A DNA stretch of 64,000 nt from UBA2287 sp964479665 (GCA_964479665.1 CAYZNN010000002.1:1-64000), one strand, 5' to 3'; counted from the first letter of the stretch, positions 35,072 to 45,100 are shown. A program made the numbers and translations. Notes: generated by a model not told the origin, from the letters alone.

Positions 35072-36178
35072 CTATTTAACTATTTGTACTTTTTCGGTTG
35101 GCGGTGTCGAACTATTCCTTTGGGCAACCTCACCCATTACCGCTTGGGCTAATTTGTCAAACCATTGGGCCATTGGGCTATCCTGAGATGCAGCGGGCAA
35201 CCCATTGTCGGCCCCCTCCCTAATCCCCATAATTATGGGTATTTGGCCCAACAATGGGAGCCGCATGCGGTCGGCCAGTTTTCTACAACCCTCCTTGCCA
35301 AATATGTAGTATCGGTTGTTGGGTAGCTCCTCTGGGGAGAACCAAGCCATATTTTCTACCAGTCCCAATACGGGTACATTGACGGTTTTACCAGTGAACA
35401 TACTTATACCTTTAATTGCGTCGGCAAGTGCAACTTCCTGAGGTGTGCTGATAATTATAGCGCCTGTAACTGCCACTTCCTGAACCAGGGTTAAGTGAAT
35501 ATCGCTTGTTCCCGGGGGCAAATCGATAAATAGATAGTCGAGCTCGCCCCATGCTCCCTGGTGTATCAGCTGCTTTAGCGCATTGGTTGCCATTGGGCCC
35601 CGCCAAACCAACGCATCGGTAGGGCTCACAAAAAAGCCAATGGAGAGGTGTTTCACCCCAAAGTTTTCAACTGGCTCAATTAGTTCGAGGTCGCCTTCTT
35701 TGATCATTGCAGGCCTCGACTGTTCCATGCCAAGCATTTTGGGAACTGATGGCCCGAAAATATCGGCATCGATTAGTCCTACTTTTGCTCCCGTTTTGGC
35801 AACCGCAACTGCCAAATTAACAGCAATTGTCGATTTGCCCACGCCCCCTTTGCCCGACGAAACAGCAATAATATTTTTCACCCGGCTCACCGAAGCCTGT
35901 GTTTTGTAGGGCGATTCTTTAGAACTGGGTGTTGGTGCCTGAATTTTAATCTGGATGTTTATTGTTTCCCCAAGTTTGGCCCGAATGGCCTTTTCGTAAG
36001 CTTTTTTAAGCGACGTAGCAAATGGATCGTTGGCTTTCAGTAATTTAAGGGTAAAAGAAACCTCCAGGTCGGTTGTGGCTATGTCGTGAACCATGCCCAA
36101 CGAAATTAGGTCGGTTCCATGCTCAGGGTGCTTAATCTCCCTGCCAAGTCCTGCAATATCTTCAATGCTAGCTGGCAT
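35072..36178 (-). CDS. mrp: Mrp/NBP35-family Fe-S carrier ATPase
   Basis: About 368 residues from the ATG at 36178 (MPASIEDIAGLGREI); the ATG at 36208 lies almost on the -7 box and is unlikely. The N-terminal MIP18/DUF59 domain reads ISLGMVHDIATTDLEVSFTL. The P-loop is AVSSGKGGVGKSTIAVNLAV, with deviant Walker A lysines as in Mrp/ParA; then come GLIDADIFGPSVPKMLG and LDYLFIDLPPGTSDIHL. ENMAWFSPEELPNNRYY occupies the place where many ApbC/Mrp proteins have CxxC, so those cysteines are missing, as I recall for other Bacteroidota. The upstream promoter is at 36206-36237. Confidence 0.93.
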   Translation of the reverse strand: MPASIEDIAGLGREIKHPEHGTDLISLGMVHDIATTDLEVSFTLKLLKANDPFATSLKKAYEKAIRAKLGETINIQIKIQAPTPSSKESPYKTQASVSRVKNIIAVSSGKGGVGKSTIAVNLAVAVAKTGAKVGLIDADIFGPSVPKMLGMEQSRPAMIKEGDLELIEPVENFGVKHLSIGFFVSPTDALVWRGPMATNALKQLIHQGAWGELDYLFIDLPPGTSDIHLTLVQEVAVTGAIIISTPQEVALADAIKGISMFTGKTVNVPVLGLVENMAWFSPEELPNNRYYIFGKEGCRKLADRMRLPLLGQIPIIMGIREGADNGLPAASQDSPMAQWFDKLAQAVMGEVAQRNSSTPPTEKVQIVK

Positions 36179-36205
36179 GTTTTGTTTTTTTCTGATATAT
36201 TGCGG

Positions 36206-36237
36206 CAAATTTACTTAATCTTTATTTGAACTAACAA
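36206..36237 (-). promoter_or_regulatory. Promoter for mrp-nifU
   Basis: On the minus strand TTG (36237-36235), a 21-nt spacer and TAAATTTG (36213-36206) match the Bacteroidota consensus exactly, 28 bp before the mrp ATG at 36178. The short leader supports that internal start over the one at 36208. Confidence 0.7.
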
Positions 36238-36352
36238 TAAGTAAACCTTTTAGTTTATAAAAATAAGATACTCCTTTTCATTAAACTAAAGCAACTTTCA
36301 AAAATCGAATCTACTTTAAACTACAAACCAAACAACAAACAAATACCAAGCA

Positions 36353-38503
36353 ATGAAGCACTTAAAACTAATCATTACCGGTTTCGTTCTGTTTGTTACC
36401 CTTGCGGCCTCCGCAGATGAGGGAATGTGGCTTTTGCCCTACATTAAACAGAACAATTTGAAAGACATGAAGGCCAAGGGCCTTAAAATTACTGCAGATG
36501 AAATATACAGTTTCAACAAGAGCAGCATTAAGGATGCCATTGTACGTTTTGGACGTGGTTGCACAGGCGAAATCATTTCGAGCCAGGGCCTCTTACTTAC
36601 CAACCACCATTGTGGTTACGGTGTAATTCAGCAGCATAGCACCACCGCTAACGACTACCTGAAAAATGGTTTCTGGGCTATGACTCGCGAAGAGGAGATT
36701 CCTTCCCCAGGCCTAAGCGTAACCTTTCTGGTACGGATTGAAGATGTTACGTCTAAAGTTATATCTGCACTGAGCGATAAAATGGAGGAGGATGTTCGCA
36801 ATATGGCCATTCGTAGAGTTTCCGATTCCCTTTCGAATAGAGCAATTGAAGGAACCCATTTTACCGCTTTTGTGCGTCCATTCTTTGGTGGCAACCAGTT
36901 TTTCCTATTTGTAAACGAGATTTTTACCGATGTTCGCTTGGTAGGTGCTCCCCCATCATCAATTGGTAAATTTGGTGCCGATACCGACAACTGGATGTGG
37001 CCCCGCCACACTGGTGATTTTGCCATTTTTAGGGTGTATGCAAACGCCGACAACAAACCTGCCGACTACTCTCCCAACAATGTTCCCTACAAACCCAAGC
37101 ACCACCTGCCCATTTCGCTAAAAGGAATTGAGAAGGGCGACTTTGCCATGATAATGGGATACCCCGGTACCACCCAAAGGTATATGACCTCGTGGGAGGT
37201 GAATGAAACCGAAAGTATAACCAATGCCAACAGGGCATACATAAGGGGCATAAGGCAGGAAATACTGCTGGAAGACATGCTTGCCGACGATGCTGTTCGC
37301 ATTAAGTATGCCAGCAAATACGCTAGTAGTTCAAACTACTGGAAGTATTCAATTGGTCAGAACCAAGCGTTGAAGCAACTTAAAGTAAAAGACAGCAAGC
37401 AGGCTTGGCAAGCCAACTTTACCAATTGGGTTTTAGCCAACAATCTGCGAAAAGAAAATTATGGAAATGCGCTTGACCTAATAAAAACATCGGTTGAGGG
37501 CCGTGCCGATTTGAGAAATGCCATTGAGTACATGAGCGAAACAATTCTCCGGGGCGCCGAATTAATTTCGTTTGCTGGCCGGCTCGAAGGGTACTACAGT
37601 GCTCTTAGGGAGGGTAAGGAGGCTACCATTTCGCGCAGAACAGAGCAGGTTAGGGCTGCGGCTCGCGACTTTTACAAAAATTATAATGCACCAACCGACC
37701 AGAAAGCATCAGCAGCCATGTTTCAATTATTTGTTAAGAATGTTGACTCCAAGTATCATCCTGAAATATTTGCTGAAATAAATGCCAAGTTTGGCAATAA
37801 CATGGATGCTTTCATGGGAGAAGTTTTTAAAACCAGCATTTTCACCGACTCGCTTAAACTCTGGGCATACCTTCAAAACCCCGATACCCTTACGCTCTAC
37901 AACGATTGGGCATATCGTACCGCAATATCGGCCAATGCTAAAGCATCAAAAATAATGGAACAACTGACCCCATTAAACCTCCAGTTCCAAAAGGGTCACA
38001 GACAGTTTGTAGCAGGTTTGCTCGAAAAAAATCAGGGCAAAGCCATGTATCCCGATGCCAATGGTACAATCCGTTTCACTTACGGGCAAGTACTCGACTA
38101 CTACCCAAAGGATGCTGTGCATTACAGGTATTACACAACCCTCAAGGGAGTAATGGAAAAAGAAGACCCAAATAACTGGGAGTTTGTGGTTCCTGATAAG
38201 CTTAAGGAACTTTATAATCGCAAAGATTTTGGCCCTTATGCAATGAAAAATGGCGAACTGCCAGTAGCATTCCTTTCGAACAACGATATTACCGGAGGAA
38301 ATTCGGGAAGCCCTGTACTAAATGCCAAAGGACACTTAATTGGCTGTGCTTTCGATGGAAACTGGGAAGCCATGAGTGGCGATATCATTTTCGAACCCGA
38401 ATTCCAACGCACTATTAGCGTCGATATTCGGTACGTGCTTTTTATTGTCGATAAATTTGCTGGCGCAAAACATTTGGTAGATGAAATGACCATAGTTCGA
38501 TAA
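36353..38503 (+). CDS. S46 dipeptidyl-peptidase, DPP7 type
   Basis: 716 residues, the usual S46 length. A signal peptide (LKLIITGFVLFVTLAASA) gives a periplasmic exopeptidase that removes N-terminal dipeptides. The catalytic histidine region is SQGLLLTNHHCGYGVIQ; aspartate lies in WMWPRHTGDFAIFRVY; serine is in TGGNSGSPVLNAKGHLIG. Eighteen residues after the serine is Gly (CAFDGNWEAMSGD). Gly at this site marks DPP7 (hydrophobic P1), whereas DPP11 (acidic P1) has Arg there, so DPP7-type specificity is predicted. The C-terminus DEMTIVR is typical. A single-gene unit ending at a strong terminator. Confidence 0.95.
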   Translation: MKHLKLIITGFVLFVTLAASADEGMWLLPYIKQNNLKDMKAKGLKITADEIYSFNKSSIKDAIVRFGRGCTGEIISSQGLLLTNHHCGYGVIQQHSTTANDYLKNGFWAMTREEEIPSPGLSVTFLVRIEDVTSKVISALSDKMEEDVRNMAIRRVSDSLSNRAIEGTHFTAFVRPFFGGNQFFLFVNEIFTDVRLVGAPPSSIGKFGADTDNWMWPRHTGDFAIFRVYANADNKPADYSPNNVPYKPKHHLPISLKGIEKGDFAMIMGYPGTTQRYMTSWEVNETESITNANRAYIRGIRQEILLEDMLADDAVRIKYASKYASSSNYWKYSIGQNQALKQLKVKDSKQAWQANFTNWVLANNLRKENYGNALDLIKTSVEGRADLRNAIEYMSETILRGAELISFAGRLEGYYSALREGKEATISRRTEQVRAAARDFYKNYNAPTDQKASAAMFQLFVKNVDSKYHPEIFAEINAKFGNNMDAFMGEVFKTSIFTDSLKLWAYLQNPDTLTLYNDWAYRTAISANAKASKIMEQLTPLNLQFQKGHRQFVAGLLEKNQGKAMYPDANGTIRFTYGQVLDYYPKDAVHYRYYTTLKGVMEKEDPNNWEFVVPDKLKELYNRKDFGPYAMKNGELPVAFLSNNDITGGNSGSPVLNAKGHLIGCAFDGNWEAMSGDIIFEPEFQRTISVDIRYVLFIVDKFAGAKHLVDEMTIVR

Positions 38504-38526
38504 CCAATGCGCAATGTCAATATAAA

Positions 38527-38565
38527 CAAGGGAGAGCAATCGTTCGGATTGCTCTCCTTGTTGTT
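38527..38565 (+). terminator. Terminator of the S46 peptidase gene
   Basis: GGAGAGCAATC (38531-38541) pairs with GATTGCTCTCC (38547-38557; loop GTTCG), with a short T/G-rich tail. It is placed 24 bp after the stop codon. Confidence 0.75.
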
Positions 38566-38579
38566 ATGTTCATGTAACA

Positions 38580-38659
38580 AAAATCAATACAAAAATATTT
38601 TATTTTTTTGCTAATAATCCTTGCTATTCAAAAAAATAAAATATTTTTGTATTGATTTT
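38580..38659. repeat. 31-bp perfect AT-rich inverted repeat
   Basis: The left arm at 38580-38610 (beginning AAAATCAATACAAAAATA) is exactly complementary over 31 of 31 positions to the right arm at 38629-38659 (ending TTTTTGTATTGATTTT), with an 18-nt spacer. It lies between the DPP7 terminator and siaB and is not needed for either. It could be a miniature inverted-repeat element, a cruciform or RNA hairpin acting as a second terminator, or a phage/IS end. No target duplication or further copy was noticed in the window. Confidence 0.85.
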
Positions 38660-38733
38660 CCTTGCTTTCGAAAGTTATGAGGCATACTGCCGAAGTGTAG
38701 CAGGGTTGAACAAACACAAACAGGTATTACATC

Positions 38734-39246
38734 GTGTCTGAAAGCAATACTATTTTAAGCCACTCTGGGCCTTTGAGTTACGAAGAGATTGGGTTTTTAC
38801 TTAACCGAATGTCGTCATACGTTGACAAGCACGGCATGAGTATTACTGTTAAAAAGAAACTCTACTCAGCTATGGTTGAAAGTTTGGAAAATATTTATAA
38901 GCATCAGGATTTAATCCCAAACGATTCTGAACACGGCCCTAAGTTCTCATTGCACCTTCATAACAACGTTTTTAGTCTCTCCGCATCGAATTCTCTTAAG
39001 TCTACAAAAATCCCTCCTCTTCAACAGAAACTTGAAAAGGTTAATTCACTCGATAGGGTTGGGCTAAAAGATTTATATAAATTCACAATACTCAGTGGAA
39101 ATGTTTCGCCCAAAGGGGGGGCAGGGTTAGGAATTATTAATATTGCTAAGGCTTCTGAAAATAAATTAAAGTTTACTTTTGAACCCATTGGGGAGGGCTA
39201 CTCGTTTTATACCCTAAATGTGCTTATCACCAACGACCCTAAATAA
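38734..39246 (+). CDS. siaB: SiaB-family protein kinase (DUF6272)
   Basis: 170 residues with a GTG start at 38734; no in-frame ATG fits better upstream. It is a GHKL-type ATP-binding protein: the N-box region is YSAMVESLENIYKHQD, and the glycine-rich lid is PKGGAGLGIINIAKASENK. In the Pseudomonas SiaABCD system, SiaB phosphorylates SiaC, which in turn controls a diguanylate cyclase partner. The siaC gene follows after 8 bp, which supports the call. Cytoplasmic. No SiaA-type phosphatase or cyclase is adjacent here, so the output differs or is encoded elsewhere. Confidence 0.85.
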   Translation: MSESNTILSHSGPLSYEEIGFLLNRMSSYVDKHGMSITVKKKLYSAMVESLENIYKHQDLIPNDSEHGPKFSLHLHNNVFSLSASNSLKSTKIPPLQQKLEKVNSLDRVGLKDLYKFTILSGNVSPKGGAGLGIINIAKASENKLKFTFEPIGEGYSFYTLNVLITNDPK

Positions 39247-39254
39247 GTGCCTGT

Positions 39255-39653
39255 ATGGACATACTATACATCGAACCCACTGACTTTACACCCAAAGTGT
39301 TATTCGATCCTGAAAACAGCACCTTTGAAATCTCTGGATTTTCTCGCCCCGAGAATGTTATTGGGTTTTATAAACCCATCCTCAAGTGGATGGAAGATTA
39401 CAACGACCTTGTGCTAAGCAAAAATACAAGTTTCGAAAAGAGCCTACTTGCCATAAATATTAAAATGACCTATTTCAACTCTGCATCTTCCAAGTTCCTG
39501 CTCGATATTCTGCTAGAGTTTATGAAATTCATGTCGAAGGGGAATAAGGTTGAGGTTAACTGGTACTACGAAGAGGGCGATGATGAAATACTAGAGTCGG
39601 GAGAGGAAATATCAGACATGCTGGGCTACACCTTCAATTTTATTCCAATTTAG
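39255..39653 (+). CDS. siaC: SiaC-family regulatory phosphoprotein (DUF1987)
   Basis: 132 residues, full length for the family. Signature segments are IEPTDFTPKVLFDPENSTFEI, SRPENVIGFYKPILKWMEDY, and MTYFNSASSKFLLDILLEF. In characterised SiaC the phosphoacceptor is a threonine that I believe lies in the YxNTSS stretch; here the aligned residue appears to be Ser76 (YFNSAS). Phosphorylation by SiaB would switch partner binding. It follows siaB by 8 bp in a two-gene operon and ends before the terminator at 39686. Confidence 0.87.
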   Translation: MDILYIEPTDFTPKVLFDPENSTFEISGFSRPENVIGFYKPILKWMEDYNDLVLSKNTSFEKSLLAINIKMTYFNSASSKFLLDILLEFMKFMSKGNKVEVNWYYEEGDDEILESGEEISDMLGYTFNFIPI

Positions 39654-39685
39654 CAACCCTAAACAAACCTAAGTACCAACCTCAT

Positions 39686-39718
39686 GAGCCTCAGGTTTTT
39701 TTGGGGCTCTTTTCTTTT
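39686..39718 (+). terminator. Terminator of siaB-siaC
   Basis: GAGCC (39686-39690) pairs with GGCTC (39705-39709), followed by TTTTCTTTT. Short stem, but well placed 33 bp after the siaC stop. Confidence 0.6.
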
Positions 39719-39756
39719 AGTTAAACTGTAATCTCAATTTTTACCGTACACAAACA

Positions 39757-39782
39757 AAAAAGGCCCTTGGGGCCTTTTAAAG
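39757..39782 (-). terminator. Terminator of the M48 protease gene
   Basis: AAAAGGCCC and its complement GGGCCTTTT flank a tiny loop (39760-39779), with an A-run that gives a U-tract on the minus strand, downstream of the gene ending at 39818. Confidence 0.75.
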
Positions 39783-39817
39783 TTATTTGTCAGTTTAGGG
39801 TGCTCCAACAGAAGCAG

Positions 39818-40609
39818 CTAGGGTAAACTATTTTTAAATTGCTGGTATTCTGTAACGTATAACTGACCGATTCTCCCACCCAAAAGTTGCCATGCTTCCT
39901 CAATTTTTTGGATGCGATTCTCAGGCGACGGGTGAGTGCTAAGGAACTCAGGTGGTTGCGGTGAACCATGCATTTTTTCGAAAAATCCAGCAAGCTCCCT
40001 TGCATGGTAGTTGGTGTCATACAGGTACTTAACTGCGTACTCGTCGGCTTCGTACTCGTTATCGCGGCTGTACTTCAGAAGGGTTCCTCCAAGTGCCAGT
40101 TGACCCAGAATTTCTTCGAGCATGGTTGGGTTCTCGCCTAATAATATTGAAACAAGCAGGCTTAAGCCGTACTGCTTTGTTAGCATTTCAGTTGAGTGCC
40201 GCCGATCGGCGTGTGCCATTTCATGAGCCATTACCCCCGCAAACTGCGCTTCGTTATCGAGAAACTTTATGAGCCCCGTATAGAAATACATGTACCCTCC
40301 GGGTGCAGCAAATGCATTGAGCACATTGTCGTCGCGAATAATTTTTACTTTCCACTCAAAAGTGTTACCATAACGCAAATGACCTGTTTGGATTAATGCA
40401 TTTCGAATGCTGCGAAGCTTTGAGTAGGCCTGAGGATATTCCGATTCGCTGAGTAAGGGGTACTCAATTGGGTTGGCCATAATTGCCGAATCGAGCTGGC
40501 GGCCAAATTCCATATCCTGATCGACCGTAAAAAAATTTAACTTCCCCTCGTCGCACGATGAAAAGAAAATGATGGGGGCAATTATTAAAGCATAAATATT
40601 TTTTTTCAT
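39818..40609 (-). CDS. M48-family zinc metalloprotease lipoprotein
   Basis: 263 residues. The lipoprotein signal ends at IIFFSSC (then DEGK). The zinc-binding HExxH is GVMAHEMAHADRRHS, and the downstream zinc ligand lies in DNEYEADEYAVKYL. FAAPGGYMYFYTGLI upstream of the zinc site and LSTHPSPENRI after it are typical of M48/BepA-like periplasmic proteases that help outer-membrane protein quality control. Length fits this single-domain type without TPR. Convergent with siaBC; terminator at 39757-39782. Confidence 0.93.
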   Translation of the reverse strand: MKKNIYALIIAPIIFFSSCDEGKLNFFTVDQDMEFGRQLDSAIMANPIEYPLLSESEYPQAYSKLRSIRNALIQTGHLRYGNTFEWKVKIIRDDNVLNAFAAPGGYMYFYTGLIKFLDNEAQFAGVMAHEMAHADRRHSTEMLTKQYGLSLLVSILLGENPTMLEEILGQLALGGTLLKYSRDNEYEADEYAVKYLYDTNYHARELAGFFEKMHGSPQPPEFLSTHPSPENRIQKIEEAWQLLGGRIGQLYVTEYQQFKNSLP

Positions 40610-40774
40610 GTCTGAGTGATTTTAAACAAAGTTAATAAATATTCAATTCGATTAATATTACAAAATTAAAAGTGTATTTGAGTACAAGTAGAAAAGCGAA
40701 AGGGTGAGTGAAAAAGATTTGACTATATTTGTATTGGGTTAAAATGCTCGTGACTTCAAAATTTTGAACTGGTT

Positions 40775-41614
40775 ATGCCCACAAAGAGAATTGGTATCGT
40801 CCTTTTCCTAGTTTTCACCACATTGGTTCCCTTTGCACAGCCATTTGTTGGTTACTTTCTGGGAGCAACGTATGAGCCTAGCAAGGGGAGAAATTTCGTT
40901 AAAATTGAGGAAAACTACGAGTTGGTTTTAAAGGGCGTTAATCCGTTGCCCCATAAAACCGAAAAACTCTTCAATGCGCAAGGAAACATTATATCGGAAA
41001 TTCATTACGGCAACACAGGTGGAAAAACACGCGAAATACGATGGGAATACCTAAACGGTACTCTCTTAACCCTTAAACAGCACAGATACTTTGCCAACAT
41101 GGTGGGGTGGCAGGACGAAACCATTCGGATTGAGTACGACGGGGCAACCCATTTGCCCTCGGCTATAACTGTTGAAAAGAATGGCAAACTATTCCAATGG
41201 GCCATATTAGCAACCGATTCGCTTAACCGAATTGCTACGGTTAAGGTATTCGATGCTCGCAAGGCTCACATATTCACTGAGCAGCTGGTGTACATCGAAT
41301 CGTCGAATATGATTAAGGTTATGGTTCATAGGGCTAACGGACAGTTTTTTGGAACGTGGAACTACCGAAGGGACGAAAGAAAACCCTACAATTTCTCTAC
41401 CCTTCGAAGAAAATACAACGACAAGGGCGATGTAATGCTTGAAACCCTTAACAACGCAGTCAAGGGCGATCAGGCCTACTACTACGAATACCGCTACGAT
41501 TCCGATGGTAATTGGATTACCAAAGAAACCTTTCAGGTTTCTCTAGGCAGTAACGATAAAATTAGAAACAAAAAGATTGAGCACCGAATAACTCGCACAA
41601 TAACCTACCAGTAG
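40775..41614 (+). CDS. Secreted protein of unknown function
   Basis: 279 residues. A signal peptide (RIGIVLFLVFTTLVPFAQ) is followed by repeated short beta-hairpin patterns such as KLFNAQGNIISEIHYGNTGG, LRRKYNDKGDVMLETLNN and YEYRYDSDGNWITKETF. These resemble the YD/MORN-like repeats of Bacteroidota extracytoplasmic proteins. No catalytic motif seen. A TATATTTG -7 box lies at 40724-40731, 44 bp before the ATG. The next gene starts within a base of the stop, so it may be co-transcribed with the acetyltransferase. Confidence 0.7.
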   Translation: MPTKRIGIVLFLVFTTLVPFAQPFVGYFLGATYEPSKGRNFVKIEENYELVLKGVNPLPHKTEKLFNAQGNIISEIHYGNTGGKTREIRWEYLNGTLLTLKQHRYFANMVGWQDETIRIEYDGATHLPSAITVEKNGKLFQWAILATDSLNRIATVKVFDARKAHIFTEQLVYIESSNMIKVMVHRANGQFFGTWNYRRDERKPYNFSTLRRKYNDKGDVMLETLNNAVKGDQAYYYEYRYDSDGNWITKETFQVSLGSNDKIRNKKIEHRITRTITYQ

Positions 41615-41615
41615 T

Positions 41616-42143
41616 TTGCAAACTCCTTCCTTCATTTTACGAAAGTTCGATGCTTCGGATGCAACATCTATTGCATACCATGCAAATCACTTCGAATCGT
41701 GGGTAAACCTAAAAGATGTTTTCCCATACCCATATACCATTGGAAATGCAGAGGATTTCATTCAAATGGCCCAAGGTTCAAGCAATACCATATACGCTAT
41801 TGAAGTGCAAGGCAAGGCCATAGGAGCCATTGGAATGCATATGAAAGACGATGTGTTTAAGTATAGCGGTGAAGTAGGTTATTGGATTGGTCCCGACTTC
41901 CAAATCAAAGGCATTATTACAAAAGCATTAGCCTGTATGGTTAAGGAAGCCTTTGAAAAATATAATCTCCTACGGCTTTATGCCAAGGTTTTTGAGGGCA
42001 ATGAGGCCTCGGGAAGGGTTTTAGAAAAAGTTGGTTTTTCGCTCACTGCTCGACTCGAAAAAGCGGTTTACAAAAACCGACAGGTAAAAAACCTGCTGGT
42101 ATACTCCATTATAAATAGCAATTGGAATCCGCCTATCGATTAG
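41616..42143 (+). CDS. GNAT-family N-acetyltransferase (RimJ/RimL type)
   Basis: 175 residues with a TTG start at 41616, directly after the previous stop; the first residues FILRKFDASDATSIAYHAN match the usual start of this family. The acetyl-CoA-binding motif is EVGYWIGPDFQIKGIITKAL, followed by RLYAKVFEGNEASGRVLEKVG and SLTARLEKAVYKN, typical of RimJ/RimL-like acetyltransferases. Substrate unknown (protein N-terminus or small molecule). Its 3' end overlaps the convergent ABC transporter gene by 11 bp. Confidence 0.88.
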   Translation: MQTPSFILRKFDASDATSIAYHANHFESWVNLKDVFPYPYTIGNAEDFIQMAQGSSNTIYAIEVQGKAIGAIGMHMKDDVFKYSGEVGYWIGPDFQIKGIITKALACMVKEAFEKYNLLRLYAKVFEGNEASGRVLEKVGFSLTARLEKAVYKNRQVKNLLVYSIINSNWNPPID

Positions 42144-45100
42144 CAAGTGCGGATAATCTTCGTTCTTCTCGCTTTAAAACAAAACGAATTTTAGTTATTT
42201 CAAGGCGATCGATTAATCGACCCAATAGGTTAAATTGAAGCGTAACGAATAGTGCAACTATTCCTAGCCAAAGCACTGCCAGATTGAACCAGAGTGTGTA
42301 TACATTTTGGCCATTGAATTTTTTGTATGGTGCATAAAAATGGGCACGTCCCCAGTTGTGCGAAGGAATCATGAATACTGCTTCGTATTTGGGAATAATT
42401 TCGTCTTCCGTTTCAAGAAACTTGGTTACATCGTTGGTGTTAAGTACCCATGTACCCAAGGCCTTGTTGTGGTTTTGCATTTTCAATCGAAAAACCACAT
42501 CGCTACCATGCTTATCAACCAAGGTGTTATAAACGCTGTCTCGTTGCTCCCTTGCCCTATTATTTCGGGCAACAAACTGCATACGAACGAAAATGAGGTA
42601 CGCACTTAGCTCCTCTGCCATTTCATTATTGTAAGAATCGACTTTCAAATTATTTAAAAACTCGAAGGGAGGTAAACTATCGTATTGAGCTATCTTTTCA
42701 AGTTCTCTTTTCAGCAACCTTACGTTCCGGTCTACTCTCTGTATGTCGGGGTTCTTAAGCTCGAGAGCTCTGGACGATTCGTCGATGGCTGTTTGAAGAC
42801 GGGGAATAAGGAAAGAGGTTCGGAAATTGGCTTGGCTCGAAACCTGCTCAAAATCGAAAAAATGCTTCTCGAACGGATTGTTTTTGTACTGCTCTACCGC
42901 TAACGCTTCGTAGGCCCAACGCGATGCCATAAGGTCGCCAACAATGGGAACATAAACTTTTCGGGTGAGAGATGGGTGAAGATTGTCGAACGGTACAATA
43001 GTTCCGCTAAGAAGGATTTGGGGAACAAGCACCAATGGTATTGAAATGTATATGGCGACTACTGAACTTAGCCCGGCACTTAAATTTAACCCAACCAAAT
43101 TGGCAAAGCAAGCGGTAGTAAAAAGAATTAGCCAAAAACTGAAGAACATGCCATTTATTTCGAGAACCCAGTTTCCTACCATAACAAAAAGTAACATTTG
43201 GAATGCCGACAGTCCGAAAAGGTAAAATACCTTGGAGTTTAAATAGCTAAATCGGCTAAGGTTCAGAAACGATTCCCTTTCCAGTATTTTTTTGTCGCTA
43301 ATAATTTCCTCCGCGCTTACAGTAAGACCAATGAATAGCGCCACAATTATACTCATGAGCAGAAATGCGGGCAGGTTCTTGTTGTCGGCAAATACGTACT
43401 CGGTGCCAGGGGTGTGCTTCGAAAAGAATGCAAGAATAAAAGCAAGAATAGGCGCTTCTAGAATGTTGAGCAGCACATACTGCTTGTTGGCAATTTTTGA
43501 AAGGAAGTTTCTGATCCCAAAAACCCTGAATTGCTCGTGAACATGGGGTATATTGAAACTGCTCTTGGGTAGTTCACGGCGAGAATTATCTATTGGAAGG
43601 GGGCTCTGTATTTTGCTTAAGTATGTATTATACCAATCGGCAGGTTGCCGTTTCCGATTGGATGTAATTCTTCCGTTATCGTCAATTTCCTTAGCTTCTA
43701 CCAATTCTAATATCTCATCGGGATTAATAATTCCGCACTGAGGGCAGCCACTTTCGGTTACATCGACCTGCATGCTAAGCGACTTGAAATAGACAATACC
43801 ATCGACCGGATTTCCGGCATATACCGGGAAGCCACCCTTGTCGAGCACCCAAATTTTATCGAGAAGTCGAAATACTTTTGCCGAGGGCTGGTGAATGTTT
43901 ATTATTATCAACCTCCCATTATTTGCTTGCTGCTTCAGAAGTTTCATTATCATAAGCGAGTCGCTCGACGATAGGCCACTGGTTGGTTCATCGACAAACA
44001 GAATGCTGGGTTCGCGCATGAATTCGAGGCCAAAGTTGAGCCGCTTTCTTTGTCCCCCCGAAATCATTTTATTAAGGGGGGAGCCCACTTTGAGGTCACG
44101 AATATCCCAGAGGTCTAAATCGTGTAAAACTCGCGTAACTGTTTCGTTCAGTTGGCTTTTGGAATAATTTCCAAAGCAGAGCCTTGCATTGTAGAATAAA
44201 TTCTGATAAACCGTCAGGTTTTCGAATAGTAGGTCGTCCTGTGGAACATAACCAATAATACCCTGAACAACATGCTTATTGGCATGAATATCATGTCCGT
44301 TAATAGTAACCACACCCTCGTTGGGTTTGATTTTTCCAGTAAGTATGTTCATTAGGGTCGATTTGCCAACCCCACTACCTCCCATAACAGCAATAAGTTG
44401 ACCAGCCTTTTCGGCGAACAAGAATTTACGAATTCCATTATTGCTATTACGGAACTGGAATTGAATGTTGTTAGCTGAAAAAACAATGCCATTTGAACTG
44501 CCAACATTAAAAAGCGACGAAAGGTTGCTGAAGTATAAGGGTTCGATATTGGCTCCCCTAATAACGCTACCTATGCTAAACAGGGCAAATTGCTCGCTTG
44601 TAATGGGTGAACCATCGAGATAAAGAAGGGTATTGCCTGAGTAGCAGGTAATGAAGTACCCTGCCGAATCGACAAAAAGAAACGATAGGCGTCCATCGAT
44701 ACCATTATTGATAATGCGTTTGGACTCATTTGCGATGGTATGGTTACCAAGGTTTAATTCATTGCCTACAACAACCATCTTTTCTGGCGATACCCCTTCG
44801 CAGTTCCGGTTTATTATAAATTTTTTTAAGTTCTGTGCTTCCTGGGGAATTATGGCAAAGCCATTAAAAATAGCTTCCATAATGCTCTCCTCCTGAGGAG
44901 TAACCCGATTGTCGGACTTTACAAACTCGAGAAACCTTACTATAACCCAAAGCCTATCCGACATAGAAATTTCCTTTCTAATGTCGTTGCAAACTTTCTG
45001 GGTGTAGTTCTGTATGGTCGAATTGTAGTTCGAATCTTGGTGCTTGGGTAGGTCGGATGCAAAGAAAGTACAGTATTGCTGGTACTGTTTACGGTATGTT

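Noticed and set aside
35072..36208. Longer mrp start at the ATG at 36208
   Set aside because: That ATG lies almost on the predicted -7 box (36206-36213), so the transcript would not include it; the ATG at 36178 fits the family start.
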